Positions 29,404-38,386 of a DNA stretch of 64,000 nt are shown piece by piece (positions within the stretch are counted from its first letter, which is position 1; the number at the start of each line of letters is the position of its first letter). The position numbers and the translations under genes are program-made. The stretch is from assembly GCA_028817895.1 (NCBI GenBank), contig JAPPOQ010000020.1:107663-171662 (forward strand). Reading direction: 5' to 3'. The notes beneath the pieces were generated by a model that saw only the letters and a program-made list of their open reading frames with translations, searched no databases and had not been told where the DNA came from. The stretch comes from Ahrensia sp. (GTDB lineage: Bacteria > Pseudomonadota > Alphaproteobacteria > Rhizobiales > Rhizobiaceae).

Positions 29404-31443
29404 CTACACATCAAGCAATTCGTCATCCGCGAACTGCGCGTTCTCTTGAATGAACTGAAAACGCAGCTCCGGCTTATTGCCCATCAGTCGGTTGATGGAA
29501 TCCTTAGCCGGTGCTGCTGCGTCGATTGAGACGCGCAAGAGCGTGCGTTTGGCCGGGTCCATCGTTGTTTCTTTCAGCTGGGCTGGCATCATTTCGCCCA
29601 ACCCCTTGAAACGCCCGATTTCGATTTTCTTGCCGCCAGAAAAGGCGTTCTCCAGCAGTTCGTCCTTATGGGCCTCGTTCCGCGCGTAAAGCGTTTTGCC
29701 GCCCTGGGTGAGTTTGAAGAGCGGCGGCACGGCAAGGTACAGCGCACCGGCCTCGATGAGGCCCGGCATCTCCTGATGGAAAAAGGTGATCAGCAGCGAA
29801 GCGATATGGGCCCCGTCAACATCGGCGTCAGTCATTATGATCACGCGGTCATAGCGCACGTCTTCTATGCGGAATTTTGATCGCGTTCCACATCCCAGCG
29901 CCTGTACCAGATCGTTGATTTGCTGCGAATTGGCGAGCTTGTCCCGGCTCGCAGACGCAACGTTGAGAATTTTTCCGCGCAGCGGCAGGATTGCCTGGTT
30001 TTGGCGGTTTCGCGCCTGTTTGGCCGAACCACCAGCGGAATCGCCCTCCACGATGAAGATCTCCGTGCCGCCCTTGGCGTTTTTTGAACAATCGGCAAGC
30101 TTGCCTGGCAGGCGCAGTTTGCGGGTCGCATTCTTGCGCGCGACATCCTTTTCTTGACGGCGGCGCAGGCGCTCCTCGGCACGGTCGATCACCCATTCAA
30201 GAAGCTTCGCGGATTGGGCAGGGGAGGCAGCAAGCCAATGGTCGAAAGCGTCTCGAACGGTGCTTTCAACGATCTTCTGCGCTTCCTGCGTGGCCAACTT
30301 GTCTTTCGTTTGGCCAACGAATTCCGGCTCACGAATGAACACGGAGATCATGGCCGCAGCCGATGTCATCACATCATCGGTGGTGATGACGTTGCCCTTT
30401 TTGTTTCCAATCAGTTCCGCATAAGCCTTCAGCCCGCGTGTCAGCGCCAGCCTGAACCCGGCCTCATGCGTTCCACCTTCACCGGTCGGCACCGTGTTGC
30501 AGTAGGAATTGACGAAACCGTCATCGCCATACCAGCAAACGGCCCATTCTACGGCGCCGTGACCGCTTTTCTTGGTGGTTGAGCCGGAGAACGGCGCTTC
30601 GGTGACCCGCATCTGCTTGCCCAGTGAGGCTTCCAGATAGTCTTTCAAGCCGCCCGGAAAATGAAACTTGGCCTTCTCGGTGACCTCGTCCTTGCCGCCG
30701 ACAAGCGACGGGTCGCAACTCCAGCGAATTTCAACACCGCCGAAAAGATAAGCCTTCGAACGCGCCATCTTGAACAGTTTGAGCGGATCGAACTGCGCCT
30801 TGGCCCCGAAGATTTCCGGATCGGGATGAAACCGCACCTTCGTGCCGCGCCGATTGTTGACCTCTCCGAGTTGCTCAACACCGCTTTTGGTTTGTCCCCG
30901 CGAGAAGGTCTGGCGGAACAACTGACGGCCTCTGGCGACTTCCACCACGAGATCATCCGACAGGGCGTTGACGACGGAGATGCCCACGCCATGCAATCCG
31001 CCGGATGTCTCATAGGCCTTGCCGTCGAACTTTCCGCCCGCATGCAGCGTGGTCATAATCACTTCGAGCGCTGACTTGTCCTTGAATTTCGGGTGCGGGT
31101 CGATTGGGATGCCGCGGCCATTGTCGGTCACGGTCAGATAGCCCTCATCGCCCAGCTCAACTTCGATCCAACTGGCATGGCCCGCGACGGCTTCATCCAT
31201 GGAATTGTCGATGACCTCTGCAAACAGATGATGCATCGCCTTGGAATCGGTGCCGCCAATATACATGCCCGGCCGGCGACGAACGGGTTCCAGCCCTTCA
31301 AGTACTTCGATGTCAGAGGCGGTGTAATCCTGATCCGCGCCCTTTCCCGCAGCGCCGTTTGCCGCTTTTGGCACGCGTTTGGGCTTACGGTTTTCGACAG
31401 GGTTTGCTGGGGACTCAAGCGCCGTGTCGAAGAGGTCTGCCAT
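29404..31443 (-). CDS. parE: DNA topoisomerase IV subunit B
   Basis: The 679-residue ATPase subunit works with ParC to unlink replicated chromosomes. The GHKL ATP site is seen in EVIDNSMDEAVAGHA and TVTDNGRGIPID, with GGLHGVGISVVNALS as the lid motif. The TOPRIM part has FIVEGDSAGGSAKQARNR and IMTDADVDGAHIASLL. A Lys-rich N-terminal extension of about 40 residues precedes the ATPase fold. ATG 31443 is chosen; an upstream in-frame start at 31473 is weaker. It is convergent with exoR, 18 bp apart. Confidence 0.97.
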   Translation of the reverse strand: MADLFDTALESPANPVENRKPKRVPKAANGAAGKGADQDYTASDIEVLEGLEPVRRRPGMYIGGTDSKAMHHLFAEVIDNSMDEAVAGHASWIEVELGDEGYLTVTDNGRGIPIDPHPKFKDKSALEVIMTTLHAGGKFDGKAYETSGGLHGVGISVVNALSDDLVVEVARGRQLFRQTFSRGQTKSGVEQLGEVNNRRGTKVRFHPDPEIFGAKAQFDPLKLFKMARSKAYLFGGVEIRWSCDPSLVGGKDEVTEKAKFHFPGGLKDYLEASLGKQMRVTEAPFSGSTTKKSGHGAVEWAVCWYGDDGFVNSYCNTVPTGEGGTHEAGFRLALTRGLKAYAELIGNKKGNVITTDDVMTSAAAMISVFIREPEFVGQTKDKLATQEAQKIVESTVRDAFDHWLAASPAQSAKLLEWVIDRAEERLRRRQEKDVARKNATRKLRLPGKLADCSKNAKGGTEIFIVEGDSAGGSAKQARNRQNQAILPLRGKILNVASASRDKLANSQQINDLVQALGCGTRSKFRIEDVRYDRVIIMTDADVDGAHIASLLITFFHQEMPGLIEAGALYLAVPPLFKLTQGGKTLYARNEAHKDELLENAFSGGKKIEIGRFKGLGEMMPAQLKETTMDPAKRTLLRVSIDAAAPAKDSINRLMGNKPELRFQFIQENAQFADDELLDV

Positions 31444-31554
31444 GTTTGTCTGCCCGCAATTGGTGCGCGCCACGAATCAAGCGACGCGAACACAGTGTGA
31501 ACACGTTGGATAAGCGCGCGCTTTCACCCTGACAAGGGATCGTGGATAAGCGGA

Positions 31555-32361
31555 TCAAATCGAAAAGAGCTTGCCGAAACGGTCTGCTCTTGTCTCGCAT
31601 CCCGCCAATCGCAAGCAGTGCCAAGCGAGCGCCTGGTTGGAAGACACGACCGGGATGCCAAGTCTGGCTTCCATCGCAGCGATGTCGAGCAATATGCCAA
31701 TCGATGTGCAGGAAACGAAGGCTGCGTCGACCGATCTGTTAATGATCAGCGTTTCCAGCGCGGTGAAAACGCTTTCCGCCGTGATCTGGCTCACCACCGC
31801 GTCATGCTCTTCACTGAAGGAACCGAAGGCGGCGATGGTGAACCCGCTTTCGGTGAGGGTGGATGCGATTTGCTTATTGATGTCGTCCGCATAGGGCGTC
31901 AGCACGGCCACTCTTTTCGCTTCTAAAGCCTTGAGAGCAGCGATCGCCGCGCTTGCAGGGTTGGTCTTGCGTGCTCCAGGCTTGGATCTTTCCAATATTG
32001 CATCGATCCGCGCAGGTCCGAGAACGAAAGAGGCCGACGTGCAGCAGTAAGAGATGACGTCAAGCTGATCCCCAGGAAGAAGCGTGTCGGCCATGTCGGC
32101 AATACTCGCTTCCATAGCGCGCAGGGAAGAAACGGTGATCTTCGGGTCGTTGGCAATGCGCGCGTGATAAAGAGCAAGGCCTGGTCGATCCAACTCTTGC
32201 AGGACAAGGCGGAATTCGTGCTCCAGCGTGTAGTCAGAGGCCAGAATGATGAGCCCGATACGGCCATCAGCTCCAATGATGCGCTTTGTCGAGAAGGGCA
32301 GATCGCGCCGATAGGTGTAGCCCGGTTGCACATTCGATGACGACGGGGAGGTGGCGCTCAA
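31555..32361 (-). CDS. Asp/Glu racemase superfamily protein (maleate isomerase / arylmalonate decarboxylase-like)
   Basis: The 268-residue protein has the two-cysteine layout of the superfamily: VISYCCTSASFVLG near residue 105 and AAFVSCTSIGILLDI near residue 215, which face each other across the active site. The repeated Rossmann-like lobes and the phrase RVAVLTPYADDINKQIA match maleate cis-trans isomerase and EutA-like members better than true racemases. The substrate is not known. It lies 10 bp downstream of gpt on the same strand. Confidence 0.8.
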   Translation of the reverse strand: MSATSPSSSNVQPGYTYRRDLPFSTKRIIGADGRIGLIILASDYTLEHEFRLVLQELDRPGLALYHARIANDPKITVSSLRAMEASIADMADTLLPGDQLDVISYCCTSASFVLGPARIDAILERSKPGARKTNPASAAIAALKALEAKRVAVLTPYADDINKQIASTLTESGFTIAAFGSFSEEHDAVVSQITAESVFTALETLIINRSVDAAFVSCTSIGILLDIAAMEARLGIPVVSSNQALAWHCLRLAGCETRADRFGKLFSI

Positions 32362-32371
32362 AAGTCCGGCC

Positions 32372-32881
32372 TCAGCCGTCCTTCAACCCGGAAATCGGCT
32401 CCACATAGGACATCTCCATGTCCCATGGAAAATAAATCCAAGTGTCCTGACTGACTTCAGTCACGAACGTATCGGCAAAAGGGCGACCCGTCGGTTTGGC
32501 ATAAACGGTCGCAATGTGCGCGTTTGGCAGCATGTTGCGCACTTTCATGGCCGTTTTTCCCGTGTCGGTCAGATCATCGATCACCAGCACGCCCTTGCCG
32601 CCGTCGCTGCTGATCATGCTTTCATCAATGCCCTTGATCACCTCCAGATCACCCTGATCCTTGTACTCGTGATAAGAGGCGATGCAGACGGTTTCGATGG
32701 TACGAATGCCCAATTCGCGCGCGATGATTGCAGCAGGTACAAGGCCGCCGCGTGTGATGGCCACAACCGAATTCCAAGGCATGGGTTCGTCGCCCGAACC
32801 GGAGAGACGCCAGGCGAGCGCCTTGCAGTCACGGTGGAACTGGTCCCAGGAAACGGGAAAGGCTTTGGGGGAAGTTGACAT
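32372..32881 (-). CDS. gpt: Xanthine phosphoribosyltransferase
   Basis: The 169-residue enzyme joins xanthine or guanine with PRPP to give XMP or GMP in purine salvage. The PRPP loop is [14 protein letters not shown] (residues 98-111), and [19 protein letters not shown] near the N-terminus binds the pyrophosphate side. The C-terminal YFPWDMEM segment is typical of Gpt. The start has no strong ribosome site. It may share a transcript with the downstream racemase-family gene. Confidence 0.94.
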   Translation of the reverse strand: MSTSPKAFPVSWDQFHRDCKALAWRLSGSGDEPMPWNSVVAITRGGLVPAAIIARELGIRTIETVCIASYHEYKDQGDLEVIKGIDESMISSDGGKGVLVIDDLTDTGKTAMKVRNMLPNAHIATVYAKPTGRPFADTFVTEVSQDTWIYFPWDMEMSYVEPISGLKDG

Positions 32882-32938
32882 GTCGGTCGTGACCTCGCCG
32901 AAGGGCAGCCGGGAGTGTCCTCTACTGTGCAGTCCCGC

Positions 32939-33682
32939 TCAGCGCAACTGATCGCGCAGTGCTGAGAGCATGTTTTCAACGGCTTCCACGGCGGCCGTCA
33001 CGGCTTCCTGCGCCCGTCCGCGCACCACAATTTGCGTTGTGTGGTTGCCATCCTCGAAGCGCGGGTAGGAGCCGATCATCGTGTCGGGATGGTCTTCTTG
33101 AATAAGTCCCAGAGGTCCTCCGATGTTCCCTTCGCCGAACGCGCATTCGACGCTCTGCGACAGCATTCTTTGCCCGCCCTTCAGGCTGGGGGCGAGCGAA
33201 TCCATCATGGCCTGCATGATTTTGGGTACACCCGCCATCACGTGAACGTTTTCGACAACAAAGCCTGGGGCCTTTGAAACGGGATTGTCGATCAGCGTGG
33301 CGCCCTGGGGTGTCCGCGCCATGCGCTTTCGAGCATCGGTGAATTCCATGTTGGAACGCGCATAGTGCTCTTCCAAAATTTCCATGGCCTCGGGATGCTG
33401 TATGCAGGGCAGGCCAAATGCGACTGATACCGCTTCGGCGGTGATGTCGTCATGAGTCGGGCCGATGCCGCCGCTCGTAAACACATAGGTGTAGCGCGAG
33501 CGAAGCGCGTTGATTGCCTCCACGATGGCCCCAGTATCATCGGACACGATGCGCACTTCTTTGAGATCAATGCCCATGCCGGTGAGATAGTCGGCAAGGA
33601 AACCGACATTCTTGTCCTTGGTGCGGCCTGAGAGGATCTCGTCGCCGACCACAAGAATCCCCGCCGTGATGATGCCGTCCAA
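32939..33682 (-). CDS. CinA-type molybdopterin-binding-domain protein
   Basis: The 247-residue protein consists of the MoCF-like N-terminal domain of CinA without the C-terminal deamidase domain. It begins GIITAGILVVGDEILSGRTKD and contains YVFTSGGIGPTHDDITAEAV. In full CinA this domain is tied to ADP-ribose pyrophosphatase activity; the role of short forms is unclear. A TTG at 33682 is proposed as start, with GGAAGGG 8 bp upstream and 4 bp after the stop of the thioesterase gene. In-frame ATGs further upstream would overlap that gene. Confidence 0.85.
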   Translation of the reverse strand: MDGIITAGILVVGDEILSGRTKDKNVGFLADYLTGMGIDLKEVRIVSDDTGAIVEAINALRSRYTYVFTSGGIGPTHDDITAEAVSVAFGLPCIQHPEAMEILEEHYARSNMEFTDARKRMARTPQGATLIDNPVSKAPGFVVENVHVMAGVPKIMQAMMDSLAPSLKGGQRMLSQSVECAFGEGNIGGPLGLIQEDHPDTMIGSYPRFEDGNHTTQIVVRGRAQEAVTAAVEAVENMLSALRDQLR

Positions 33683-33686
33683 GCCG

Positions 33687-34133
33687 CTACCCTTCCTGCT
33701 TGCGCGGCGGAATGGCGTAAGTTCCCGTCGCATGGGCGATGATGTTGTCAGCATCGCTTTGGGTGACTGAAGCGTCAAACACCATAAGCCGCTTGCCGAG
33801 TTTCAATATGCGTGCCTCAACGTCCAGAAGACCGGGATCGGCTTTGCGCATGAAGTTGATGTTGAGATTGGTCGTAACGGACAAGGCTTCCGGGCCGATA
33901 TGGGTGAGGACGCAGAAGTAGCCCGCCAGATCGACGAGACCGAACAGGGTCGGGCCTGAGACCGTGCCGCCGGGCCGCAAATGGCGGGTCAGGGCGCGCA
34001 TGCGCAGGTCCACGCGTCCGGCATCGACCCGCGTCACTTCCAGATCGGGGAAATCATCCACGCTTTGCGGGAATTCCTTGGCAATGAATGTTCGCAGTTC
34101 TGCGATACTCATCACGGGGTTTGGCATTTGCAT
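33687..34133 (-). CDS. PaaI-type hotdog-fold thioesterase
   Basis: The 148-residue protein has the hotdog motif RPGGTVSGPTLFGLVDLAGYF and the following strand ALSVTTNLNINFMRKA, as in PaaI/YdiI acyl-CoA thioesterases. It would hydrolyse a thioester such as an aryl- or acyl-CoA. Starts at 34133, 34127 and 34112 are all possible; none has a clear ribosome site. It is upstream of the CinA-type gene by 4 bp, and divergent from an enoyl-CoA hydratase gene, which fits acyl-CoA metabolism. Confidence 0.85.
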   Translation of the reverse strand: MQMPNPVMSIAELRTFIAKEFPQSVDDFPDLEVTRVDAGRVDLRMRALTRHLRPGGTVSGPTLFGLVDLAGYFCVLTHIGPEALSVTTNLNINFMRKADPGLLDVEARILKLGKRLMVFDASVTQSDADNIIAHATGTYAIPPRKQEG

Positions 34134-34218
34134 ATGCGTGCTTCGAAACTGACGAATGTTGCCGCCACATTTGCAACAATCTACATGGGGAGCAACACAA
34201 CTTCGCCGGGAGCGGCAC

Positions 34219-35049
34219 ATGGCCGATATCGTCAACATAAGAGTGCCTGAGTCGCTTGATCGGCAACCGCTCGCAATTCAGCATCTTGAAGGCGGGGTGA
34301 CGCGTCTGGTGTTGAACAATCCGCCCGCGAACACTTTGTCTGAAGCCATGCTCGATGCGTTGTCGGACGCCCTGGCGGCAGCCGAGAGCGACGAGACAAT
34401 GCGTATTCTCATCATCGCTGCAAACGGGCATTTGTTCTGCGCGGGGCATGATTTGAAGGAAATGACGCCCCACAGAGAAGATTCAGACCGAGGACGCGCT
34501 TATTTCGCGGACATCATGAAGCGCTGCGCGACCGTGATGCAGGCCATCGTCAATCACCCCAAGCCGGTGATTGCCGAAGTGAACGGGCTTGCCACAGCGG
34601 CGGGATGTCAACTTGTCGCTTCGTGCGATCTGGCTATAGCGAGTGAAGACGCGACTTTTTGCACGCCCGGTGTCCATATCGGGCTTTTCTGTTCAACACC
34701 TATGGTGGCGCTGTCGCGCAATGTGCACCGCAAACACGCGATGGAAATGCTGCTGACCGGCGAGGCGATCACGCCAAGTCATGCGCGAGAAATCGGTCTG
34801 GTCAATCGGGTGGTGCCCGTTGAGTATCTCCAGAAGATCACGTTGCAATATGCGCGCAACATTGCAACGAAGTCTGCGCATACGCTCAAGACCGGGAAGG
34901 CGGCATTCTATCGGCAGGCCGATCTTGACCTTGTTTCCGCCTATGAAGAGATGGCGGCGGTCATGGTGGACAATATGCTGGCGCAGGACGCCGAGGAGGG
35001 AATCGGAGCCTTTCTGGAAGATCGCATTCCGCAGTGGCGGGACGAGTAA
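34219..35049 (+). CDS. Enoyl-CoA hydratase/isomerase family protein
   Basis: The 276-residue crotonase-fold protein shows the oxyanion-hole regions ANGHLFCAGHDLKEM and NGLATAAGCQLVASCDLAIA. Family members hydrate enoyl-CoA or carry out related reactions. The usual catalytic Glu positions are not both clear, so the precise reaction is open. GGGAGCGG precedes ATG 34219. It is divergent from the thioesterase gene, with 85 bp for both promoters. Confidence 0.9.
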   Translation: MADIVNIRVPESLDRQPLAIQHLEGGVTRLVLNNPPANTLSEAMLDALSDALAAAESDETMRILIIAANGHLFCAGHDLKEMTPHREDSDRGRAYFADIMKRCATVMQAIVNHPKPVIAEVNGLATAAGCQLVASCDLAIASEDATFCTPGVHIGLFCSTPMVALSRNVHRKHAMEMLLTGEAITPSHAREIGLVNRVVPVEYLQKITLQYARNIATKSAHTLKTGKAAFYRQADLDLVSAYEEMAAVMVDNMLAQDAEEGIGAFLEDRIPQWRDE

Positions 35050-35098
35050 CAGCTTGCAAAATTTGCGAGGAATGCTACTTTAGTTGAGAGGAAAAGCT

Positions 35099-35188
35099 AT
35101 GACCAAAGAAAATAAGCCAAAGCCCGCCGGTTTCGGTGGTTATTCGGAGTTGCCCGAAACCGATGTAGGTCTCAAGCCTTCCTACTGA
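35099..35188 (+). CDS. Possible 29-residue protein of unknown function
   Basis: An ORF of 29 codons begins with ATG at 35099 after a good ribosome site (GAGAGGAAAAG) and ends TGA at 35188. The product starts MTKENKPKPAGFGGY and ends VGLKPSY. It is rich in Lys, Pro and Gly, has no membrane segment, and is not recognised. It follows the enoyl-CoA hydratase gene by 49 bp and overlaps the end of the convergent membrane-protein gene by 17 bp. It could be a true small protein or the start of a truncated gene. Confidence 0.4.
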   Translation: MTKENKPKPAGFGGYSELPETDVGLKPSY

Positions 35189-35861
35189 CATGAGTCTGCG
35201 AGCCAAGAATCCTTTGTTTTTCAGTTTTGTACGACATGGGCGTTGAGAAAAGTAGCTCGTCTTCCAAAACATTCATGGCCCTCTCCGCCAGATCACGAGC
35301 AAGCATTAACTGTTGATAACAGTCGTCCACAAGTCCTTTTTTTCTGCTTAGAGGAATGTTTGCGACCCGCATGTCATTTGCTGTCTCAATCGCAAGATTA
35401 TAGCGAATTATTTTTTGAGAATACTGCGACAGCCAGTTGATCTCTTCGCTGGAAAGCAACGATATGTCGATTTTCCCTGGGTCAAAGAAACTCGGCTGGG
35501 GTTGTGGCAGCAAATATGGCAACATGGTCTTGTTGGTAATGTCTGCCGTACTCGAATTTTCCAGCCGAAAATACATGAGTGATCGCCATTGGTCTCGAAC
35601 TTCCGCATAAATCGCGTCGCGCGTGTCGCTTTGCCGCAGCGCTCTGAGTTCTTTCTGGCGTGAGCGCCATTGACCTGTGGCCACAAAAGCGCCCGATACT
35701 ACAGCCGCCAGAGTGAATACACCACGTATGATTTCTTGATCATAGTGTGTCCAAACGCAACTGAACGTTCCTGAGATGGCCCCGGCGAAAGGACTCATCT
35801 CGACAAGGATGATCAGGACGGCGATAACGCACGATGCGGCCAGCAACTTTCTAAGCATCAT
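35172..35861 (-). CDS. Hypothetical membrane protein
   Basis: The protein is not recognised. The 229 residues hold two N-terminal membrane segments (LLAASCVIAVLIILVEMSPFAGAI and GVFTLAAVVSGAFVATG), then a cytosolic, helix-rich region starting QWRSRQKELRALRQSDTRDAI. The start at 35861 is one of three close in-frame ATGs (35894, 35861, 35858). It lies head to head with the CoA-binding protein gene, 25 bp apart. Its codon use looks less GC-rich than that of the flanking genes, which hints at an accessory origin. Confidence 0.6.
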   Translation of the reverse strand: MMLRKLLAASCVIAVLIILVEMSPFAGAISGTFSCVWTHYDQEIIRGVFTLAAVVSGAFVATGQWRSRQKELRALRQSDTRDAIYAEVRDQWRSLMYFRLENSSTADITNKTMLPYLLPQPQPSFFDPGKIDISLLSSEEINWLSQYSQKIIRYNLAIETANDMRVANIPLSRKKGLVDDCYQQLMLARDLAERAMNVLEDELLFSTPMSYKTEKQRILGSQTHVSRKA

Positions 35862-35886
35862 GAAGCAAACCTTAATCGATGCAGCA

Positions 35887-36429
35887 ATGAACAACCATAG
35901 TTCAAGCTATTCCGATCATGATCGATATGCCGATGCCGATATCCGGTCCGTTCTCAAATCGGTCAAGACCATCGCGATTATCGGCGCTTCCGCCAATCCC
36001 AATCGCCCATCTTACTTCGTGGCCAAATATATGGCCTCGAAGGGGTATGAGATTTTCCCGATAAATCCGGGTCAGGCGGGAAAGGAAATCGCAGGCGCAA
36101 TGACCTATGCATCGCTGGCCGATTTGCCCGCACCGGTGGACATGATCGACATTTTCCGCCGGGCGGAAGCACTGCCCGGCATCGTTCGCGAAATCATGCA
36201 GATGGGTGATCTGCCCAAGGTTGTATGGATGCAACTTGGTATTCGCGACGATGCCATCGCTTCTGCGCTGGAGATGGCGGGAATCACGGTCATCCAGAAC
36301 CGCTGTCCAAAAATCGAGTATGCCCGTCTTTGCGGTGAGATAGGCTGGACCGGCTTCAACCGCGGTACGATCTCGGCAAAGAAACCGAAATTGCAGAAGG
36401 GATTCCAGCACTTTGGCTTGGGAGAATAG
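35887..36429 (+). CDS. CoA-binding domain protein (YccU family)
   Basis: The 180-residue protein is a single Rossmann-like CoA-binding domain. It has IAIIGASANPNRPSYFVAKYM, GYEIFPINPGQAGKEIAG, PAPVDMIDIFRRAEALPGI and the C-terminal NRCPKIEYARL, as in the YccU proteins. The role is not known in detail. In many Hyphomicrobiales I remember a gene of this family directly before the O-acetylhomoserine sulfhydrylase gene; here three other genes lie between them. The start at 35887 fits family length; 35860 is an alternative. Confidence 0.88.
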   Translation: MNNHSSSYSDHDRYADADIRSVLKSVKTIAIIGASANPNRPSYFVAKYMASKGYEIFPINPGQAGKEIAGAMTYASLADLPAPVDMIDIFRRAEALPGIVREIMQMGDLPKVVWMQLGIRDDAIASALEMAGITVIQNRCPKIEYARLCGEIGWTGFNRGTISAKKPKLQKGFQHFGLGE

Positions 36430-36513
36430 TCGAGCGTCGACACTGGACCGCGGATCATTCCCACGTTAGCATGAATTGAGGTATCAGTTCTTGGTATTGC
36501 GTGGTGAAAATTC

Positions 36514-36807
36514 ATGGACAAATACAGTAAGAGCGTCACCTTGCACGATCTGGGTTTGCTTGCAGGCACATTGCGCAAGAATGTCCAAGCGGGACATACC
36601 AATATCCCAGCCCCTTTACTGCATCAGCTTGGCGGTTCTCTTGAGGCTTTCGAGCGTGATCTGGTGGAATATGGTCAGATCATCACATTGGCGCCAGATG
36701 AGCATACGCCGGAGACTACTGCGATAACACTCCTTCCTCCCAACCATCCCGGTTCCGCTGGTCCAAGAGATCCCAATGCCTGTCCAGTCTGTCGTCGGAA
36801 GTGGTAG
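36514..36807 (+). CDS. Small unrecognised protein with C-terminal CxxC
   Basis: The protein is not recognised. The 97 residues are mostly helical and mixed-charge in the first 55, followed by a Pro-rich stretch (ITLLPPNHPGSAGPRDP) and a terminal ACPVCRRKW with one CxxC pair that might bind a metal or be redox-active. There is no signal peptide or membrane segment. Its end lies 5 bp before the ATG of the next gene, and the two are probably co-translated. Confidence 0.6.
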   Translation: MDKYSKSVTLHDLGLLAGTLRKNVQAGHTNIPAPLLHQLGGSLEAFERDLVEYGQIITLAPDEHTPETTAITLLPPNHPGSAGPRDPNACPVCRRKW

Positions 36808-36812
36808 AGGCG

Positions 36813-37637
36813 ATGGCAGGAAAGCAAAAGCAGAGGCAATCCGCTCCATCGGTTACCGTCAAGGCGCCGCCGGTAGAGCCCGCCCATGCCGGTACATTTA
36901 TCGTAAGCGGCGAGGGCGACAAGATCAATTTTCAGCTTGTCGGAGACGCTCCTACCGATAAGGAGAGTGCGCTCTTTGTCAGGATGGATCGGCTGCATAC
37001 GCGCATAAATGCGCTTTTTGTGAACGATCAGCGCAAAAGATATGAGTATTGCGGCGCTTTGCGTTCTCTGGCCCAGACTGTCTTCTCGCGCGAAGCCACG
37101 CTTCTGGAGCTCGGCAACATCGGCATCGACCAGTTGGTAAACGATATCGTCACCCGCGAGGGTTGGCGCATCAAGCTGGACTATTTGAAAAAGCTGGGTG
37201 AGTGGATCGCGGTGAGCGTTGTCTTCGCGATGCTCATCTACTTGATACTTGAGCACTGGGCATCTTTCTCCGCCGCGAACACCGACCGTTTGCAAGCTTT
37301 CGTCGTGCTCTACATTGGCAGCCAGCTTGGGGTGTTTCTTTCTTTCGGATCGCGACGAACCAGTTTCGGTCTCGAAGAGCTGCTGGAAGTGGCTGCCACC
37401 AACAGCGAACCGGTGGTGAGGTTGGTGTATACCGGCATGCTTGCCATCGCATTTGGACTGATCGTCTCGCAGGGGCTGCTGGTTCTTCAGTTTGGCAGCT
37501 TCAACGCAAAGGACTTTGTCGACGGGTTTGAATCGGCGCTTTTGGTTGGGCTGATTATGGGGCTGATCGAAAAGACGCTCTCCTTGCGACTTGGCAACGA
37601 AATCGCAACCATGGGCAAGGTGCCGACAGCGGCTTAA
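36813..37637 (+). CDS. Unrecognised protein with about four C-terminal membrane helices
   Basis: The protein is not recognised. The 274 residues begin with a polar, Pro/Val-rich head and a soluble helical region (RMDRLHTRINALFVND, then GALRSLAQTVFSREATLLELG). At least four hydrophobic segments follow: WIAVSVVFAMLIYLI, FVVLYIGSQLGVFLSF, TGMLAIAFGLIVSQGLLVLQ and ALLVGLIMGLIEKTL. ATG 36813 follows GAGGCG; a GTG at 36801 is possible. It is paired with the CxxC protein gene upstream, and ends 2 bp from the convergent lipoprotein gene. Confidence 0.65.
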   Translation: MAGKQKQRQSAPSVTVKAPPVEPAHAGTFIVSGEGDKINFQLVGDAPTDKESALFVRMDRLHTRINALFVNDQRKRYEYCGALRSLAQTVFSREATLLELGNIGIDQLVNDIVTREGWRIKLDYLKKLGEWIAVSVVFAMLIYLILEHWASFSAANTDRLQAFVVLYIGSQLGVFLSFGSRRTSFGLEELLEVAATNSEPVVRLVYTGMLAIAFGLIVSQGLLVLQFGSFNAKDFVDGFESALLVGLIMGLIEKTLSLRLGNEIATMGKVPTAA

Positions 37638-37639
37638 GG

Positions 37640-38386
37640 CTATTGTCGGGCAGCCTGGAGTGTACTTGCGCCACTAGGATTCCTGACTTTGTCCGTCCTG
37701 GCAGCCCCAATGCGAAGTGCGGTCAGTGCGATTTCCTTCAAGGCCTGAGCGGCATGTTGATTTGCGCCGCCTTGTGCTCCGGTTCCCGGTGAACTGTCTG
37801 TCTCCAGAGTTATGGTAGAAGCGCCATCGTCGCCGGGCGTGACGGTCGCATTGGCGCCGATGGCGTTGTTTCCAGCGAGTGTCGCTCCACCAAGCGCATC
37901 AACGGCAGCGAGCGCAATCATCGATGTGTCGATATTGGCGAGGATCGCACTATATTCTTCTTTTCCGATAACGCCATTTATGAGGCCCTCGCATGCCCGG
38001 TAATAGGCATCGCGTAACAATTCGATGGTCTGCGAGCGCGCTCCCGCTGCGGTCACAGCCTCGGACTGTCCTGCGGCGATGGCGGCGCTGGTATCTCTGC
38101 CACTCGGTGAAACCTGACCCCCACTGGCGGATAGAACTGCCGCGCGCGCGACAAGCGCGTTGGGGCTTGGTTCTGCACACACGATTTCTCGCGGCGCGCC
38201 ATAGTCGATAGGATCGCTTGAGGGTATCGCCTTTTGCAGGACCAGCCGTTGGCGAGCGTCGATGCTCAAATATTTGAATGGTCCAAGTACTGATTTCTTG
38301 TGAATCGTTCCGCCCTGGCATCCGGCAACAAGGGCACAGATTGCCAATGCTGCGAGCCATGAGGACTTTGCTCGTGTTTTGCGCAT
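37640..38386 (-). CDS. Lipoprotein of an uncharacterised family
   Basis: The 248-residue protein has a lipoprotein signal (SSWLAALAICALVAGC) with Cys as the first mature residue. The body contains IVCAEPSPNAL, a low-complexity Ala/Gly/Ser stretch and SQTIELLRDAYYRACEGLINGVIG. I remember this CAEPSP plus LLRDAxYRxCE combination as a recurring pattern in bacterial lipoproteins without known function. ATG 38386 has GGGGGAG upstream; 38461 is an upstream in-frame start. It faces the two preceding genes and probably forms one islet with them. Confidence 0.7.
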   Translation of the reverse strand: MRKTRAKSSWLAALAICALVAGCQGGTIHKKSVLGPFKYLSIDARQRLVLQKAIPSSDPIDYGAPREIVCAEPSPNALVARAAVLSASGGQVSPSGRDTSAAIAAGQSEAVTAAGARSQTIELLRDAYYRACEGLINGVIGKEEYSAILANIDTSMIALAAVDALGGATLAGNNAIGANATVTPGDDGASTITLETDSSPGTGAQGGANQHAAQALKEIALTALRIGAARTDKVRNPSGASTLQAARQ

